A stretch of 64,000 nt of DNA from contig NZ_CP021780.1 in the NCBI RefSeq assembly GCF_002192415.1, positions 4,216,001 through 4,280,000 of the forward strand, written 5' to 3'. The translations under genes and the position numbers were made by a program. Positions 43,446 through 53,118 of the stretch are shown here, piece after piece. This stretch comes from Paenibacillus donghaensis (GTDB taxonomy: Bacteria; Bacillota; Bacilli; Paenibacillales; Paenibacillaceae). The notes beneath the pieces are model-generated. The model had not been told where the DNA came from, searched no databases, and saw only the letters and a list, made by a program, of their open reading frames with translations. Numbering within the stretch: the stretch's first letter is position 1; every line of letters starts with the position of its first letter.

Positions 43446-44453
43446 TTACTTCTTAGCGGAATATTTGCGCATATCAAACGCTACAGCGGCGATAATAATC
43501 AGACCTTTAATGATCAGCTGATAATAAGGGCTAATACCGATAAAGGTCAGTCCATAATTGATCAGGGTGAAAATAATGACGCCGACCAGTACGCCGGGTA
43601 CCGTCCCGATTCCACCGGTCGTAGACACGCCGCCGACCACACAGGCCGCAATCGCATCCAGCTCGTACATATTGCCGTAGTTATTGGTAGCGCCGCCGGT
43701 TCTGGCTGCCTCCAGCACACCTGCCAGCCCGTAAAGCGCACCGGCGATAGCATAGATGTAGATCAGGTTCTTGGAAACATCGATTCCCGATACCTTGGCT
43801 GCCTGGATGTTGCCGCCGATGGCATACATGTTTTTGCCCAGCTTGGTTTTGTTAAAGAGCACCCAGACAATGGCTGCGACCGCCAAGGCAATCAGCACGA
43901 TATAGGGAATCGAATATTGCCCCTTGCCGATAAATCCGGATCCAATGTCCGTGAAGTCCTTGCGCAGCCCTCCGATCGGTTGGGATTGGTTCGGGTCCAT
44001 ATCGAAATACAAGGAATTCACGCCATAGACGATAACCATTGTACCCAGCGTTGCAATAAAGGGCGGTACATTAAGCTTGGATACGATTAACCCGTTCAGC
44101 AGCCCGCAGAGCAGACCGGCTATAATCGCAATCAATATTGGCACGATAACCCATACTTGGGGTAGATCAGGGAAGAAGCGGCGTGAATAATCGGGAATCT
44201 GCAACATCGACGCCGAGATCACGGCTGTGAAACCGACCACACGCCCTGCGGACAGGTCCGTGCCTGCTGTAATCAGGATAAAGGCAACTCCAAGGGCGAT
44301 AATAATCCGCGTGGAGGATTGAATCATAATATCCCGGAACGTATTGACGGAAATAAACGCAGGCTCATATAAAGCAATCCCCATGATCAAAAGCACCAGT
44401 ACGATATAAATCGCATTTTGGGTAATGAAGGATTGTGTTTTTTTAATATCCAT
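43446..44453 (-). CDS. mglC: Galactose/methylgalactoside-type ABC transporter permease
   Basis: The 335-residue membrane protein has 8-10 hydrophobic stretches, the conserved segments LITAGTDLSAGRVVGFTAV and LNGLIVSKLNVPPFIATLGTM, and YAIGGNIQAAKVSGIDV, as in the MglC/RbsC permeases. It begins 38 bp after the ATPase gene with AGGAGGAA upstream. Third gene of the importer. Substrate inferred from the whole set. Confidence 0.9.
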   Translation of the reverse strand: MDIKKTQSFITQNAIYIVLVLLIMGIALYEPAFISVNTFRDIMIQSSTRIIIALGVAFILITAGTDLSAGRVVGFTAVISASMLQIPDYSRRFFPDLPQVWVIVPILIAIIAGLLCGLLNGLIVSKLNVPPFIATLGTMVIVYGVNSLYFDMDPNQSQPIGGLRKDFTDIGSGFIGKGQYSIPYIVLIALAVAAIVWVLFNKTKLGKNMYAIGGNIQAAKVSGIDVSKNLIYIYAIAGALYGLAGVLEAARTGGATNNYGNMYELDAIAACVVGGVSTTGGIGTVPGVLVGVIIFTLINYGLTFIGISPYYQLIIKGLIIIAAVAFDMRKYSAKK

Positions 44454-44491
44454 TAGCGGTGTTCCTCCTTGAGCATAATCATCGTTCCGTG

Positions 44492-46003
44492 CTAATGCTG
44501 GGCAGCAAGCCGCATAACCTCGGTTTCTGTAGCCAACGCTCCTTCCAAAATCCCAGTGAGCCGTCCCTCCGACATCACCATCACGCGGTCAGACATCCCG
44601 AGCAGCTCCGGCATTTCGGAGGAGATCATAATGATGCTCTTGCCCTGCTTAGCCAGATCGGCAATGATTGAATAAATCTCGAATTTCGCACCCACATCAA
44701 TACCACGCGTCGGTTCGTCAAGCAGCAGAATGTCCGGCTCGGTCAATAGCCATCTGGCTAGCAGCACCTTCTGCTGGTTGCCTCCCGAGAGATTCATGAT
44801 CAAGGTGCGGGTGGTGGGCGTCTTGGTGCGCAGCTTCTCGATCATCTGATCCACCTCCTGCTTCTTCCGGCGGTTGTCCAGCAGCAAATACGGCTTCTGA
44901 TAACGTCCCAGATTCGCAACCGCCCCGTTCTCATGCACCGACAGCACAGGGAATATCCCTGTAACACGCCGTTCCTCGGTCAGCAGCGCCATTCCATGCT
45001 TCATCGCATCCTTCGGGGAATGAATCTTCACGGGTGTGCCCTTAATCGATACCGTTCCCGATGCTACCGCCCGCAGGCCAAACAACGCTTCAATGACCTC
45101 CGTGCGCTGCGCACCCACCAGACCGCCGATCCCCAGGATCTCACCCCGGTGCAGATCGAAGCTGATATCCTTAAAAGAGCGCAGCTCAGGCGAAGTTAAG
45201 CCTTCCACCTTCATGTAGACTTCACCGGGCACATTATGCCGTTCAGGGAAGCGGCTCGTCAGATCGCGCCCCACCATCTTGGAGATGATAAGGTCTGTAG
45301 TCAGCTCCGCCGCCGGCCAGGTGCCGATTTTTTTGCCGTCGCGCATGATCGTCACTTCGTCTGAAATCTCCAGAATTTCCTCCATTTTGTGTGATATATA
45401 AATGATGGCTACGCCTCTGGTCTGCAGATCGCGGATAATCCGGAATAAATGCTCTACTTCGACGCTGGTAAGCGAGGAGGTAGGTTCATCCATCACAATG
45501 ATCCGGGAATGAAAAGAGACGGCCTTCGCGATTTCTATCGACTGAATTTTGGATACAGAGAGCTTGCCTACCAGTGTCTCAGGGCTAAGCTCAATATCGA
45601 GGTCCTTGAACAGGTTCTCCGTGTCTGCGTACATCTTCTTGTGGTCAATAAACTGGATTGGCCCCACTCCCCTGGTCGGGAAACGTCCAAGCCAGATATT
45701 CTCCATCACACTGCGGAACGGCACCGGATGCAGCTCCTGATGGATCATTGAGATTCCGCTCTTCAGCGCGTCGTTCGAACTGCCTATGGAAGCCTTCACG
45801 CCATCCAGATAGATCTCACCGGCATCCGGCGAATAGATTCCAAACAAACATTTCATCAATGTAGATTTGCCGGCGCCATTCTCACCCATCAGGGCATGCA
45901 CCGATCCCGGCTTCACCTGCAGACTGACACCATCCAGCGCTTTGACACCGGGGAACTCCTTGGTGATGTTCTTCATTTCCAGCAAAAACTCAGCTTTCGA
46001 CAT
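44492..46003 (-). CDS. mglA: Sugar ABC transporter ATP-binding protein (MglA type)
   Basis: The protein is a double ATPase: the N-terminal copy has Walker A GENGAGKSTLMKC and Walker B IIVMDEPTSSL; the C-terminal copy has a degenerate first motif (GGLVGAQRTEVIEALFG), the signature NLSGGNQQKVLLARWL and DILLLDEPTRGIDVGAK. This asymmetry is normal for the MglA/RbsA family. The frame could start at 46063, but the ATG at 46003 has AGGAGG 9 nt upstream and gives MSKAEFLLEM. Confidence 0.93.
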   Translation of the reverse strand: MSKAEFLLEMKNITKEFPGVKALDGVSLQVKPGSVHALMGENGAGKSTLMKCLFGIYSPDAGEIYLDGVKASIGSSNDALKSGISMIHQELHPVPFRSVMENIWLGRFPTRGVGPIQFIDHKKMYADTENLFKDLDIELSPETLVGKLSVSKIQSIEIAKAVSFHSRIIVMDEPTSSLTSVEVEHLFRIIRDLQTRGVAIIYISHKMEEILEISDEVTIMRDGKKIGTWPAAELTTDLIISKMVGRDLTSRFPERHNVPGEVYMKVEGLTSPELRSFKDISFDLHRGEILGIGGLVGAQRTEVIEALFGLRAVASGTVSIKGTPVKIHSPKDAMKHGMALLTEERRVTGIFPVLSVHENGAVANLGRYQKPYLLLDNRRKKQEVDQMIEKLRTKTPTTRTLIMNLSGGNQQKVLLARWLLTEPDILLLDEPTRGIDVGAKFEIYSIIADLAKQGKSIIMISSEMPELLGMSDRVMVMSEGRLTGILEGALATETEVMRLAAQH

Positions 46004-46125
46004 GCGGTTACGCCTCCTACGCTTTGTTCTGTTCTCATTAGAGGCACAGCGGTTCCATCCCATTTCCGGTCCAGCAAGAGTTCCGGGGTGCAGCGTCCTG
46101 CCCCCGGAGCCAATAATTACAGTGC

Positions 46126-47205
46126 TTATTTAGCGTCAGCGGCATTGTCCTTGGTAATCTTCTTATAAGAGATCCATACATATTGGTTGTCGGTGATATC
46201 GAATCCTACGTTGTCCTTGGTTGGCGTTTCGCCCTTGGCCAGCAGCGCGGATACAGTAATGGCAGCCTTGCCCTGGTTGTTGGCATCATTCAGCACGGTT
46301 CCCAGCATGGTACCATCCTCCAGGGCCTGAACCGCAGGAGCGGTGGCATCCACACCGACTACCGGCATGAATTTGTCGCCGGTGAAGTAGCCGGCTGCTT
46401 TCAAGGCTTCAATCGCGCCCAATGCCATATCGTCATTGTTGGCCAGCACGGCTTCGATCTTGTCGCCGTTTGATCCCAGGAAGGCCGCCATTTTCTCTTG
46501 GCCTTTGACACGGTCCCACATCGCGGTGTCTTCAGCCAGCTTCTCAACCTTGATGCCCGCATCCTCAATCGCCTGGATGGAGAAGGTGGTGCGCAGTTCG
46601 GCATCCTGATGTCCAGGCTCGCCCTTCAGCATCACGTACTGGAGTACACCGTCCTTGTTCTTGTCAGCTTCCGGGTGGGCTTTCCAATAGTCAACGATCA
46701 GCTGGCCGGACATGGTTCCGGATTCCTCAGCTTTGGCGCCTACATAGTAGACCTTATCCCATTTCTTCATATCCTCAGCCAAGGGTTCACGGTTCAGGAA
46801 AACGACCGGTATATCGGCCGCTTTGGCCTTGTCGATAATAACACCTGCCGCTGTGCGGTCTACCGGGTTGATCAGCATTCCGTTGTATTTCTTGGTGACG
46901 AACAGATCGACCTTGTCATTCTGCGTCGGCTGTGAGTTCTGGCTATCCACGATATCCACCGTAGCAATACCTTCGGCAGCCGTCTGAATCGCATTACGGA
47001 CCCCTGTCATAAAGGTATCGTCGAACTTGTAGATCGCCACGCCCACCTTTGGTGTATCTGTCTGGGTTCCGGAATTCGCCGAATTTACGGCGGCATCCTT
47101 ATTCGCATTTGCGGGTTCAGCGGTATTGTTGTTATTGCCGCAGCCCGCCAGAGCTGCACCCAGCAGTGTGCTGGCAAGTAGAACAGAAGTTATTTTTCTC
47201 ATCAT
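46126..47205 (-). CDS. mglB: Galactose-type sugar-binding lipoprotein (MglB type)
   Basis: The 359-residue protein has a lipobox LAGC (Cys22) and a type I periplasmic binding fold: VGVAIYKFDDTFMTGVRNAI, the hinge-region NPVDRTAAGVIIDKA, VVFLNREP, VLANNDDMALGAIEALKAAG and VVGVDATAPAVQALEDGTM. The pattern matches MglB (D-galactose/glucose-binding) better than ribose- or xylose-binding proteins, though ligand specificity is inferred. A cre-like site lies upstream. AGGAGG precedes ATG ATG. Confidence 0.9.
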   Translation of the reverse strand: MMRKITSVLLASTLLGAALAGCGNNNNTAEPANANKDAAVNSANSGTQTDTPKVGVAIYKFDDTFMTGVRNAIQTAAEGIATVDIVDSQNSQPTQNDKVDLFVTKKYNGMLINPVDRTAAGVIIDKAKAADIPVVFLNREPLAEDMKKWDKVYYVGAKAEESGTMSGQLIVDYWKAHPEADKNKDGVLQYVMLKGEPGHQDAELRTTFSIQAIEDAGIKVEKLAEDTAMWDRVKGQEKMAAFLGSNGDKIEAVLANNDDMALGAIEALKAAGYFTGDKFMPVVGVDATAPAVQALEDGTMLGTVLNDANNQGKAAITVSALLAKGETPTKDNVGFDITDNQYVWISYKKITKDNAADAK

Positions 47206-47281
47206 TCGTTGACCTCCTGATTTATGTTTCTAATTGGTGTGCTATGGATGACTCCAGGGCACATTCCTATTATGCTGCAGG

Positions 47282-47295
47282 TGAAAACGGTTTCG
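47282..47295. promoter_or_regulatory. cre-like site (CcpA) upstream of mglB
   Basis: TGAAAACGGTTTCG matches the cre consensus TGWNANCGNTNWCA at 13 of 14 positions. It lies about 77-90 bp upstream of the mglB start, where CcpA would give carbon catabolite control. Confidence 0.65.
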
Positions 47296-47348
47296 AATAC
47301 AAAATTCTACTTACTTGTAGCAAAATTCTCATATCCCTTAGGGTCGGC

Positions 47349-47380
47349 AAAACCAGCCTGCGGATAACCGGAGGCTGGTG
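47349..47380 (-). terminator. Terminator of the three-component sugar-sensing operon
   Basis: ACCAGCCT (47352-47359) pairs with AGGCTGGT (47372-47379) with an inner CGG/CCG stem; the minus strand continues TTTTGCC. Confidence 0.7.
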
Positions 47381-47429
47381 CAATGAACACCACAGTATAG
47401 TAAGAGCTGACTCTGCTGCCCTGGGCACG

Positions 47430-48449
47430 TTACCTGACAAACGGGAACAAGAGCTTCTGATTCTCCGGCCATAACATGTTCTCCAGATCAATCAGCTTGG
47501 TCCCCGTGTCCACCCGTTCCTCCACCTTCTTGCCTTCCAGTACTTGAACTGCCTGCTTAACGGCCAAATAACCGTTGCTGAACGGATTCTGTATCACGGT
47601 AGCCTGCACTGTACCCTCCTGGAGCAGCTCCATCATCGCTGGCGAGCTGTCGAAGGCAACCATCTTCACCGCACCGCGCTTCAGCGTCTGAACCACCTTG
47701 CCGGCTCCTTGCGAAGCTGTCTCGTTCATGGTGGCAATGCCCCGCAGTGCCGGATGCTTGTGCAGCATATCCCTCGTCAATTGTTCGGCTTCAGCCTCAC
47801 TGGAAGAAGTGTAAGAGATCTGTACGACATGTACATTGGGGTAGCGGGCTGCATAATTCAGAAAGCCTTTTTCCCGCTCATTGGCATCTCTTGCCCCATA
47901 ATCGAATACACTGCTGGACTCCGTTTCCTGATGGACAGAGGAGCTGGTGAAATTCAGAATGCCGATTTCCCCGTACCCCTTCAGCAGCTCAATCAGCCTT
48001 TCCGCAGCCTTCTGGCCGGCTTCATAGCCGTTCGATCCGATATAGGAGGTAACCTTGGCAGATCCGACCTCCGCATCGACAGACAATACAGGAATCTTCA
48101 CGTAAGCCGCCTGATCCACCACCTGGGCCAATCCCATATAGCTGCTTGCAGCCAGCACAATCGCATCCGCCTTGCCCTGAATGGACTCCTGCACCAGGGC
48201 CACCTGTCCGTTAATGTCACTTTCGGAATCCGGCGCCTTGAAGTTCAGGTTGACATTGAAATCCTTCGCGGCCGCCTCCGCTCCGAGCTTGACGGTATTC
48301 CAGTAATCCCCCTTGCTCATCTTGACAATCATGTCGATGTTGCGGGTTCTGCCGGTGCTCACATAATCGGGTTGCGGGCTGACACAGGAGGTCAGCAGGA
48401 GACTTCCGGCGGCACAGACCGGCAGCAGCAGCGTTCTCAGGCTTCTCAT
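47430..48449 (-). CDS. Sugar-binding-like lipoprotein, likely sensor partner of the adjacent kinase
   Basis: The 339-residue protein has a lipobox LLTSC (Cys22) and a type I periplasmic binding fold (IDMIVKMSKGDYWNTVKLGAEAAAKDF, GKADAIVLAASSYMGLAQVV, TMNETASQGAGKVVQTL, KMVAFDSSPAMMELLQEGTV). It overlaps the kinase gene by 4 nt (ATGA) and has no permease or ATPase of its own, so it more likely presents a sugar to the kinase than to a transporter, as in the XylFII-LytS systems of clostridia. That function is inference. Confidence 0.85.
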   Translation of the reverse strand: MRSLRTLLLPVCAAGSLLLTSCVSPQPDYVSTGRTRNIDMIVKMSKGDYWNTVKLGAEAAAKDFNVNLNFKAPDSESDINGQVALVQESIQGKADAIVLAASSYMGLAQVVDQAAYVKIPVLSVDAEVGSAKVTSYIGSNGYEAGQKAAERLIELLKGYGEIGILNFTSSSVHQETESSSVFDYGARDANEREKGFLNYAARYPNVHVVQISYTSSSEAEAEQLTRDMLHKHPALRGIATMNETASQGAGKVVQTLKRGAVKMVAFDSSPAMMELLQEGTVQATVIQNPFSNGYLAVKQAVQVLEGKKVEERVDTGTKLIDLENMLWPENQKLLFPFVR

Positions 48450-50272
48450 AACTCTGCTCCCTCCTTGTGTCCATTGCCCGGTGATTCGTACTCTCCGGCA
48501 GGAAAAGTAATCGTGACAACGGTCCCTTCCTCCAGCTCACTCTCAAAGCCAAGGCCGTACTCCCGGCCATAATACAGGCCAATCCGCTCATTGACGTTTC
48601 TCACGCCAACTCCTGAGCCATGTTCGCTTCGACTGACCCCTGAGAGCAGCTTGTTCATCGTTTCCCTCGACATGCCCAGTCCATTGTCGCTGACCTGCAG
48701 AATAATGTTCCCTTCCCGCAGCACTGCAGTTATAGCAATCAGCCCTTCGTCAGGCATCATCTCAATGCCGTGATAGAGCGCATTCTCCACAATCGGTTGC
48801 AGAATAAGCTTGATGGTCCGGCAATCCAGTACCTCCGGCTGTGCGGTGATCTCATAGCGGAACTTATTCCTGAAGCGGAAGCTCTGAATGACCAGATAAT
48901 GACGGATATGATCCAGCTCCTCACGGACTGTGATGATATGGCTGCCCTTGCTGAGACTGATTCTGAAGAACCGGGACAATGACGTGATCATGGTGACGAC
49001 CTCCTCCGTCTTGCCGCGTTCCGCCAGCCTGATTACCGAATTCAGCGTGTTATAGAGAAAATGCGGGTTAATCTGCGATTGCAGCACTTCAAGCTCGCCC
49101 TTGCGTTTGCCCTCCTGCTCATAGATAATCTGATCCATCAGCTGGCGAATCCGCTGCAGCATCAGGTTGAAGCGCTTCGACAGCTGCTCTACCTCATAAG
49201 CCCCGCTGACATTGATCGGGGTATTCAGATCCCCTTCCCCTACCAGCTTCACCGTGCGCTCCAGCTTGCGGATCGGACTTGCGATCCGGGCAGACATCAG
49301 CACCGAAACCACGATCACACACAGGATCACTGCGCCGAGAAACCAGGCCAGAAACTGATTGAGATCACGTTTGGTAGTCACAATCTCATCGTAATAGGCG
49401 ACCCCGACAATCTTCCAGCCGGTCCGCTCCAGTGTGCGCACCGTGATAAAACGCTGTTCTCCAGTAGAATCATCCAGATAGCTGCGGTAAGCATATTCCA
49501 GAACCGGCTCGACATTCTCGTATTTCAGTCCCGCATAGATCAGCTGCTGTTGGGGGTGATAGACGATATTTCCCTGAGGATCAAGGATGTAAGCGTATCC
49601 TCTTTTGCCCAGCTTCACCTGCTTGCTTAGTTCGTCAATGGTACGGAAATTAAAATCAATCAGCAGCACACCGCTTCGGAGCGTACCGTTGTCAAGGTAA
49701 TGGATCGTTTGGCTGACCGAGACAACCCAGGTATAATGCCCTTTGAATAAATTCTGGATATGCGGCGCGGAGAAGGATATCTCCTCTGCCGTCTGGGCCG
49801 AAGTGAACCAGCTCTGGCTCTCCAGCTGGGTGTTGCGGCGCAGTTCCTGGCCCGGTGTGCCAACCACGTAATCGCCCTCCGGCGTGAATACTGCCATGGA
49901 AACCAGATCCTCGCGGCTGCCCATCAGCATCTCCATCCGCTCGGAGAGCAGCGGTGACAGGATGGAAGGGCTGCCTGTAATTTGTTCTTCTGCCGTTTCA
50001 AAAATACGCTGCATGCCCTTCACATACAGCTCGAGGTTATAGTTGACCTGCTCAATAATCTGCTGCATATTCAGATTGGCGTTCTCCTCTGCGGTTGCGG
50101 CGAATTTATTGTACAGCATCAAGCTGACAATAACGGCCACAAGTACAGTTACCGTCGTAAAAGTTAATGTAATAATCATTTGGATGCTGCGCAGCCTGGA
50201 GATGATCCGCTGCTTGCCCGCTAGACGCCGCTGCGGGCGCAGCGGAAAAAAGGAGGACTTTTCCTTGCGCAT
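48446..50272 (-). CDS. LytS/YesM-type sensor histidine kinase
   Basis: The 608-residue protein has a membrane helix at 31-54, an extracellular Cache-like domain (55-305), a second helix at 308-328, HAMP (329-382), the HisKA-type motif LQSQINPHFLYNTLNS with His404, and an ATPase domain with NALYHGIEMMPDEG and DNGLGMSRETM. It senses an extracellular signal, probably relayed by the lipoprotein encoded directly downstream. It begins 3 bp after the response-regulator gene. Confidence 0.93.
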   Translation of the reverse strand: MRKEKSSFFPLRPQRRLAGKQRIISRLRSIQMIITLTFTTVTVLVAVIVSLMLYNKFAATAEENANLNMQQIIEQVNYNLELYVKGMQRIFETAEEQITGSPSILSPLLSERMEMLMGSREDLVSMAVFTPEGDYVVGTPGQELRRNTQLESQSWFTSAQTAEEISFSAPHIQNLFKGHYTWVVSVSQTIHYLDNGTLRSGVLLIDFNFRTIDELSKQVKLGKRGYAYILDPQGNIVYHPQQQLIYAGLKYENVEPVLEYAYRSYLDDSTGEQRFITVRTLERTGWKIVGVAYYDEIVTTKRDLNQFLAWFLGAVILCVIVVSVLMSARIASPIRKLERTVKLVGEGDLNTPINVSGAYEVEQLSKRFNLMLQRIRQLMDQIIYEQEGKRKGELEVLQSQINPHFLYNTLNSVIRLAERGKTEEVVTMITSLSRFFRISLSKGSHIITVREELDHIRHYLVIQSFRFRNKFRYEITAQPEVLDCRTIKLILQPIVENALYHGIEMMPDEGLIAITAVLREGNIILQVSDNGLGMSRETMNKLLSGVSRSEHGSGVGVRNVNERIGLYYGREYGLGFESELEEGTVVTITFPAGEYESPGNGHKEGAEL

Positions 50273-50275
50273 GGC

Positions 50276-51922
50276 CTATCCTCCTCTGGCGCTGTTCTTG
50301 TACTCTTTGGGAGATTGTCCGTATTTCTTGCGGAAGCAGAAGCTGAAATAGTTCGGGTCGGCGAAGCCAATTCTTTCGGCAATTTCAAAGGCCTTCAGCT
50401 CTGTGGAGCGCAGCAGCTCCTTGGCCGCTTCAAGTCTGATCTGCAGCAGGTAGCTGACAAAGGTCATCTTCAGCTCTTTTTTGAAAATACTGCTGAAATA
50501 CCCTGTGCTGATGTGCAGATGACGGCAGACCTTACCGATGGAGATGTCCGTTTCCTCATAGTGGCTGCGAATATAGTCTTTGGCCTGGTCGATCAGCTGC
50601 TTGTAGCTGGACTGGCGCTCAGTAGCGATCGAATCCATCAACTGAGTGCACACCGAGATAATCCACTGCTTGGCTTCACCCATATTGTTGAATTTATGCA
50701 GCGCCGACAGAGAGGAGAAACCAGAGCTGATGAAACCGTCGGGGCTGCCCGATTCCTTGGCTACTCTCAGAATGGAGGTGATCAGCTCCAACAGGAAGAT
50801 CTGAAAGTCCTGGGCTGATACCCGGTCAGCATCTAGTCCGCCAAACAGCTCATCGATCACCACCCTGAGCTCCTGCACCGTTCCCAGCTTGATCGTGCGG
50901 ATCAGAGACTGCTGGGTTAGTTCGTCATAAGACAACATCCGGCTGGACCTGGATTCCACATCCTCAATCCAGATCACCCGGTTGTTGCCCAGAATGAGCC
51001 GGTAGTCCAGCGCCTGCAGTGCATCCCCAAAGGAATGGAACAACAGATCCGGCAACGCGCAGATCGTCCCGGCCCCGGCCGTTACCGTTAGTTTCAGAAA
51101 CCGCTGCACCTTCTGGCGAACCTCCTCCAGGATGGCGAAGGTCTGTGCCATCATATCCGCTTCCCCGGCACCGTCGCCCATCGACAGCAGCACGACATCA
51201 TCCCGGTGGATGAACACCCGCCCTGTACCCTGCTTGCCGCAAATTTCCTCCGCAATATTCAGCACGGCAAAGAGCTGCAGGTTGCGCTCGCTGCTGTCGC
51301 GCAGTGATACCGCTTTCATAACTTCGGAGCAAGCAGCCTGTTCCTCATGGATATAATCGACGCTGATCACGGAGGCCTGAAACCAGTCTGCCGATAGGCT
51401 AATGCCATATTCGGCACTTTTCTCGGCAATTTCATCACTGCGCAGCCGCCGTGATACGAGAGCGGAGAGGAACTGCTCGCGCAGCAGCGGCAGGCTCTTG
51501 CGGTAATGCTCACTGAGTACATACACATTCTCTTTCTCGGCAATTTCGGCTTCAATCTCGCTTCTCACCTTCATGAGCACGTCAATCAGCTCCTGGGATG
51601 AGAACGGCTTGAGCAGATACTCATCAATCTGCAGCTTGATCGCCTTCTGGGCGTATTCAAATTCATCATAGCCAGTGAGGATAATCACCTTGGTCGCCGG
51701 ATGACGGCTGCGAATCCATTCCGCCAGCTGCAGCCCATTCATGAAAGGCATCTGGATATCGGTCACGACCACATCCGGCAGCAGCCGGTCAATCGATTCC
51801 GTAGCTTCCTGCCCGTTCTCCGCCTGATCCACGACCTCAAAGCCGTAGCTCGCCCAGTCAATCTTCTCAATAATCCCTTCGCGAACGTCCGCTTCATCTT
51901 CCACAATGATCAATTTATACAT
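50276..51922 (-). CDS. YesN-type response regulator with AraC-like DNA-binding domain
   Basis: The 548-residue protein has a receiver domain with Asp55 (VVVTDIQMPFMNG) and Lys in LLKPFSS, a long middle region (about 140-430), and a C-terminal AraC/XylS domain with ISIGKVCRHLHISTGYFSSIFKKELKMTFVSYLLQIRLEAAKELLRS and IAERIGFADPNYFSFCFRKKYGQSPKEYK. It is the first gene of the three-gene operon and likely activates the mgl genes and perhaps itself. AAGGAATGGG precedes the ATG. Confidence 0.93.
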   Translation of the reverse strand: MYKLIIVEDEADVREGIIEKIDWASYGFEVVDQAENGQEATESIDRLLPDVVVTDIQMPFMNGLQLAEWIRSRHPATKVIILTGYDEFEYAQKAIKLQIDEYLLKPFSSQELIDVLMKVRSEIEAEIAEKENVYVLSEHYRKSLPLLREQFLSALVSRRLRSDEIAEKSAEYGISLSADWFQASVISVDYIHEEQAACSEVMKAVSLRDSSERNLQLFAVLNIAEEICGKQGTGRVFIHRDDVVLLSMGDGAGEADMMAQTFAILEEVRQKVQRFLKLTVTAGAGTICALPDLLFHSFGDALQALDYRLILGNNRVIWIEDVESRSSRMLSYDELTQQSLIRTIKLGTVQELRVVIDELFGGLDADRVSAQDFQIFLLELITSILRVAKESGSPDGFISSGFSSLSALHKFNNMGEAKQWIISVCTQLMDSIATERQSSYKQLIDQAKDYIRSHYEETDISIGKVCRHLHISTGYFSSIFKKELKMTFVSYLLQIRLEAAKELLRSTELKAFEIAERIGFADPNYFSFCFRKKYGQSPKEYKNSARGG

Positions 51923-52234
51923 GAGCCCATTCCTTTATTAGGATTTATGTATTGCAGTTCAGTCAAGTTCAAGTTCATTTTAGCCGATTCAAACTCTTCT
52001 CGCTATGGTTAAAATAGGTGGGCGTGGATGATCCCTTGTGAATAAAGTCCGCTGCGAGTTCGGAGGGTTCTTACGATCGGACTATAAAGGCAAACCCTAC
52101 CGTTTCTCCAGACTCCCTCCGACCTTCCGCTCTGTTCACTCGTATAGTCAACCGCTGATTTATAGATTGAGCCAGTAAACATAAGGAACTTCATCTGGCA
52201 CAGTGTTTACTGTTTAGGTTCCCGCTTGAGCGTT
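51923..52234. other. Intergenic region upstream of the YesN-type regulator
   Basis: This stretch should hold the promoter of the three-gene sensing operon. Near 52202 tGTTTACTGTTTAGGTTCC looks like a decayed copy of the repeat termini described further right. No gene, RNA or terminator was recognised. Confidence 0.35.
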
Positions 52235-52307
52235 TGGAGTAAATAGATGCGTAACAGCAACTAATTTCAGCCAGATCATGAGCTAGCGGGCGAATAAGTG
52301 CATATCT

Positions 52308-52682
52308 GGTTACTACTTAGAGCCCCCTTGTGTTCCTTGTGTTACTCGTCCGAGCCTGTCTACCACACCGCGCGACAAGGAGGCTAATCATAACAAAGGA
52401 AGGCTGTCGCCGGTAACCAGCGATTAACTTTCAGACGATTGCAGACTCAGGAGCCCCTATTCAAGCCGAAACCCACTAGGTAAGGCCTGTTTTTCCGATA
52501 TAGAGGCTATGCGGTCCGTTACATTCCAAACCAGCGCAGAAATAAGGAAATAGAAGCTATACGGTCCGTTAGGACGTAGGTTACCTGAAGTTCGGGTGGG
52601 GAGGGTTTGGATTACGGTAGTGCGATCCCCTAACCTTCGCAAGTATACCTTCTATATCCTCGCAGGGTCCTAAGTAGTAACC
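52308..52682. mobile_element. 375-bp MITE-like element in a palindrome loop
   Basis: The ends are GGTTACTACTTAG (52308-52320) and CTAAGTAGTAACC (52670-52682), perfect inverted repeats over 13 bp. ATATCT flanks both sides (52302-52307 and 52683-52688), a 6-bp direct repeat that is exactly the loop of the host palindrome. There is no gene inside. A 21-bp direct repeat (19 of 21) starting TAGAGGCTAT lies at 52501-52521 and 52551-52571. Confidence 0.75.
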
Positions 52683-52799
52683 ATATCTGCAACTAAATTC
52701 AAGTAAATCACTCCTATAACGTTCAGAAGTCCAAATTAGATGCCTTATTGCATCTATTTCCTCCAAAACGGAAAAAATCGGCTAATTAGATGCATTTTC

Positions 52800-53118
52800 G
52801 GATACTACTTAGGTCCCTCTAAGGATGTAGAAGATAAGATGCTACACTAGAGATTTCAGAGAAATTAGATGCAAAAGTGCATTTAATTTCAGCTGGAATT
52901 CCTGTTATTGGGCAAATAAGTGCGAATCTGCAACTATTTTCGAGTAAAACGATTGTTTAAGGCTCAGAATCCGAAATTAGATGCGTTTTCGCACTTATTT
53001 GCTCTAAAACAGAAAAAATCTTCTAATTAGATGCAGATTCGCAACTAATTCGGTGGATTGTACTTATGTGGCGATCAGACTTTGCTGCTCCTATCCTATT
53101 GGGTCCTAAGTAGTAACC
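52800..53118. mobile_element. 319-bp MITE-like element carrying a palindrome array
   Basis: The ends are GGATACTACTTAGGTCC (52800-52816) and GGTCCTAAGTAGTAACC (53102-53118). ATTTTC flanks both sides (52794-52799 and 53119-53124), again the 6-bp loop of a split palindrome. Inside, four palindromes (52861-52890, 52914-52940, 52973-53000, 53025-53050) match the array at 2237-2427 almost exactly. No coding frame. Confidence 0.78.
52861..53050. repeat. Array of four imperfect palindromes, copy 3
   Basis: This array, carried inside the 319-bp element, is nearly identical in arms and spacers to the array at 2237-2427; the visible differences are a few scattered single bases. Confidence 0.78.
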
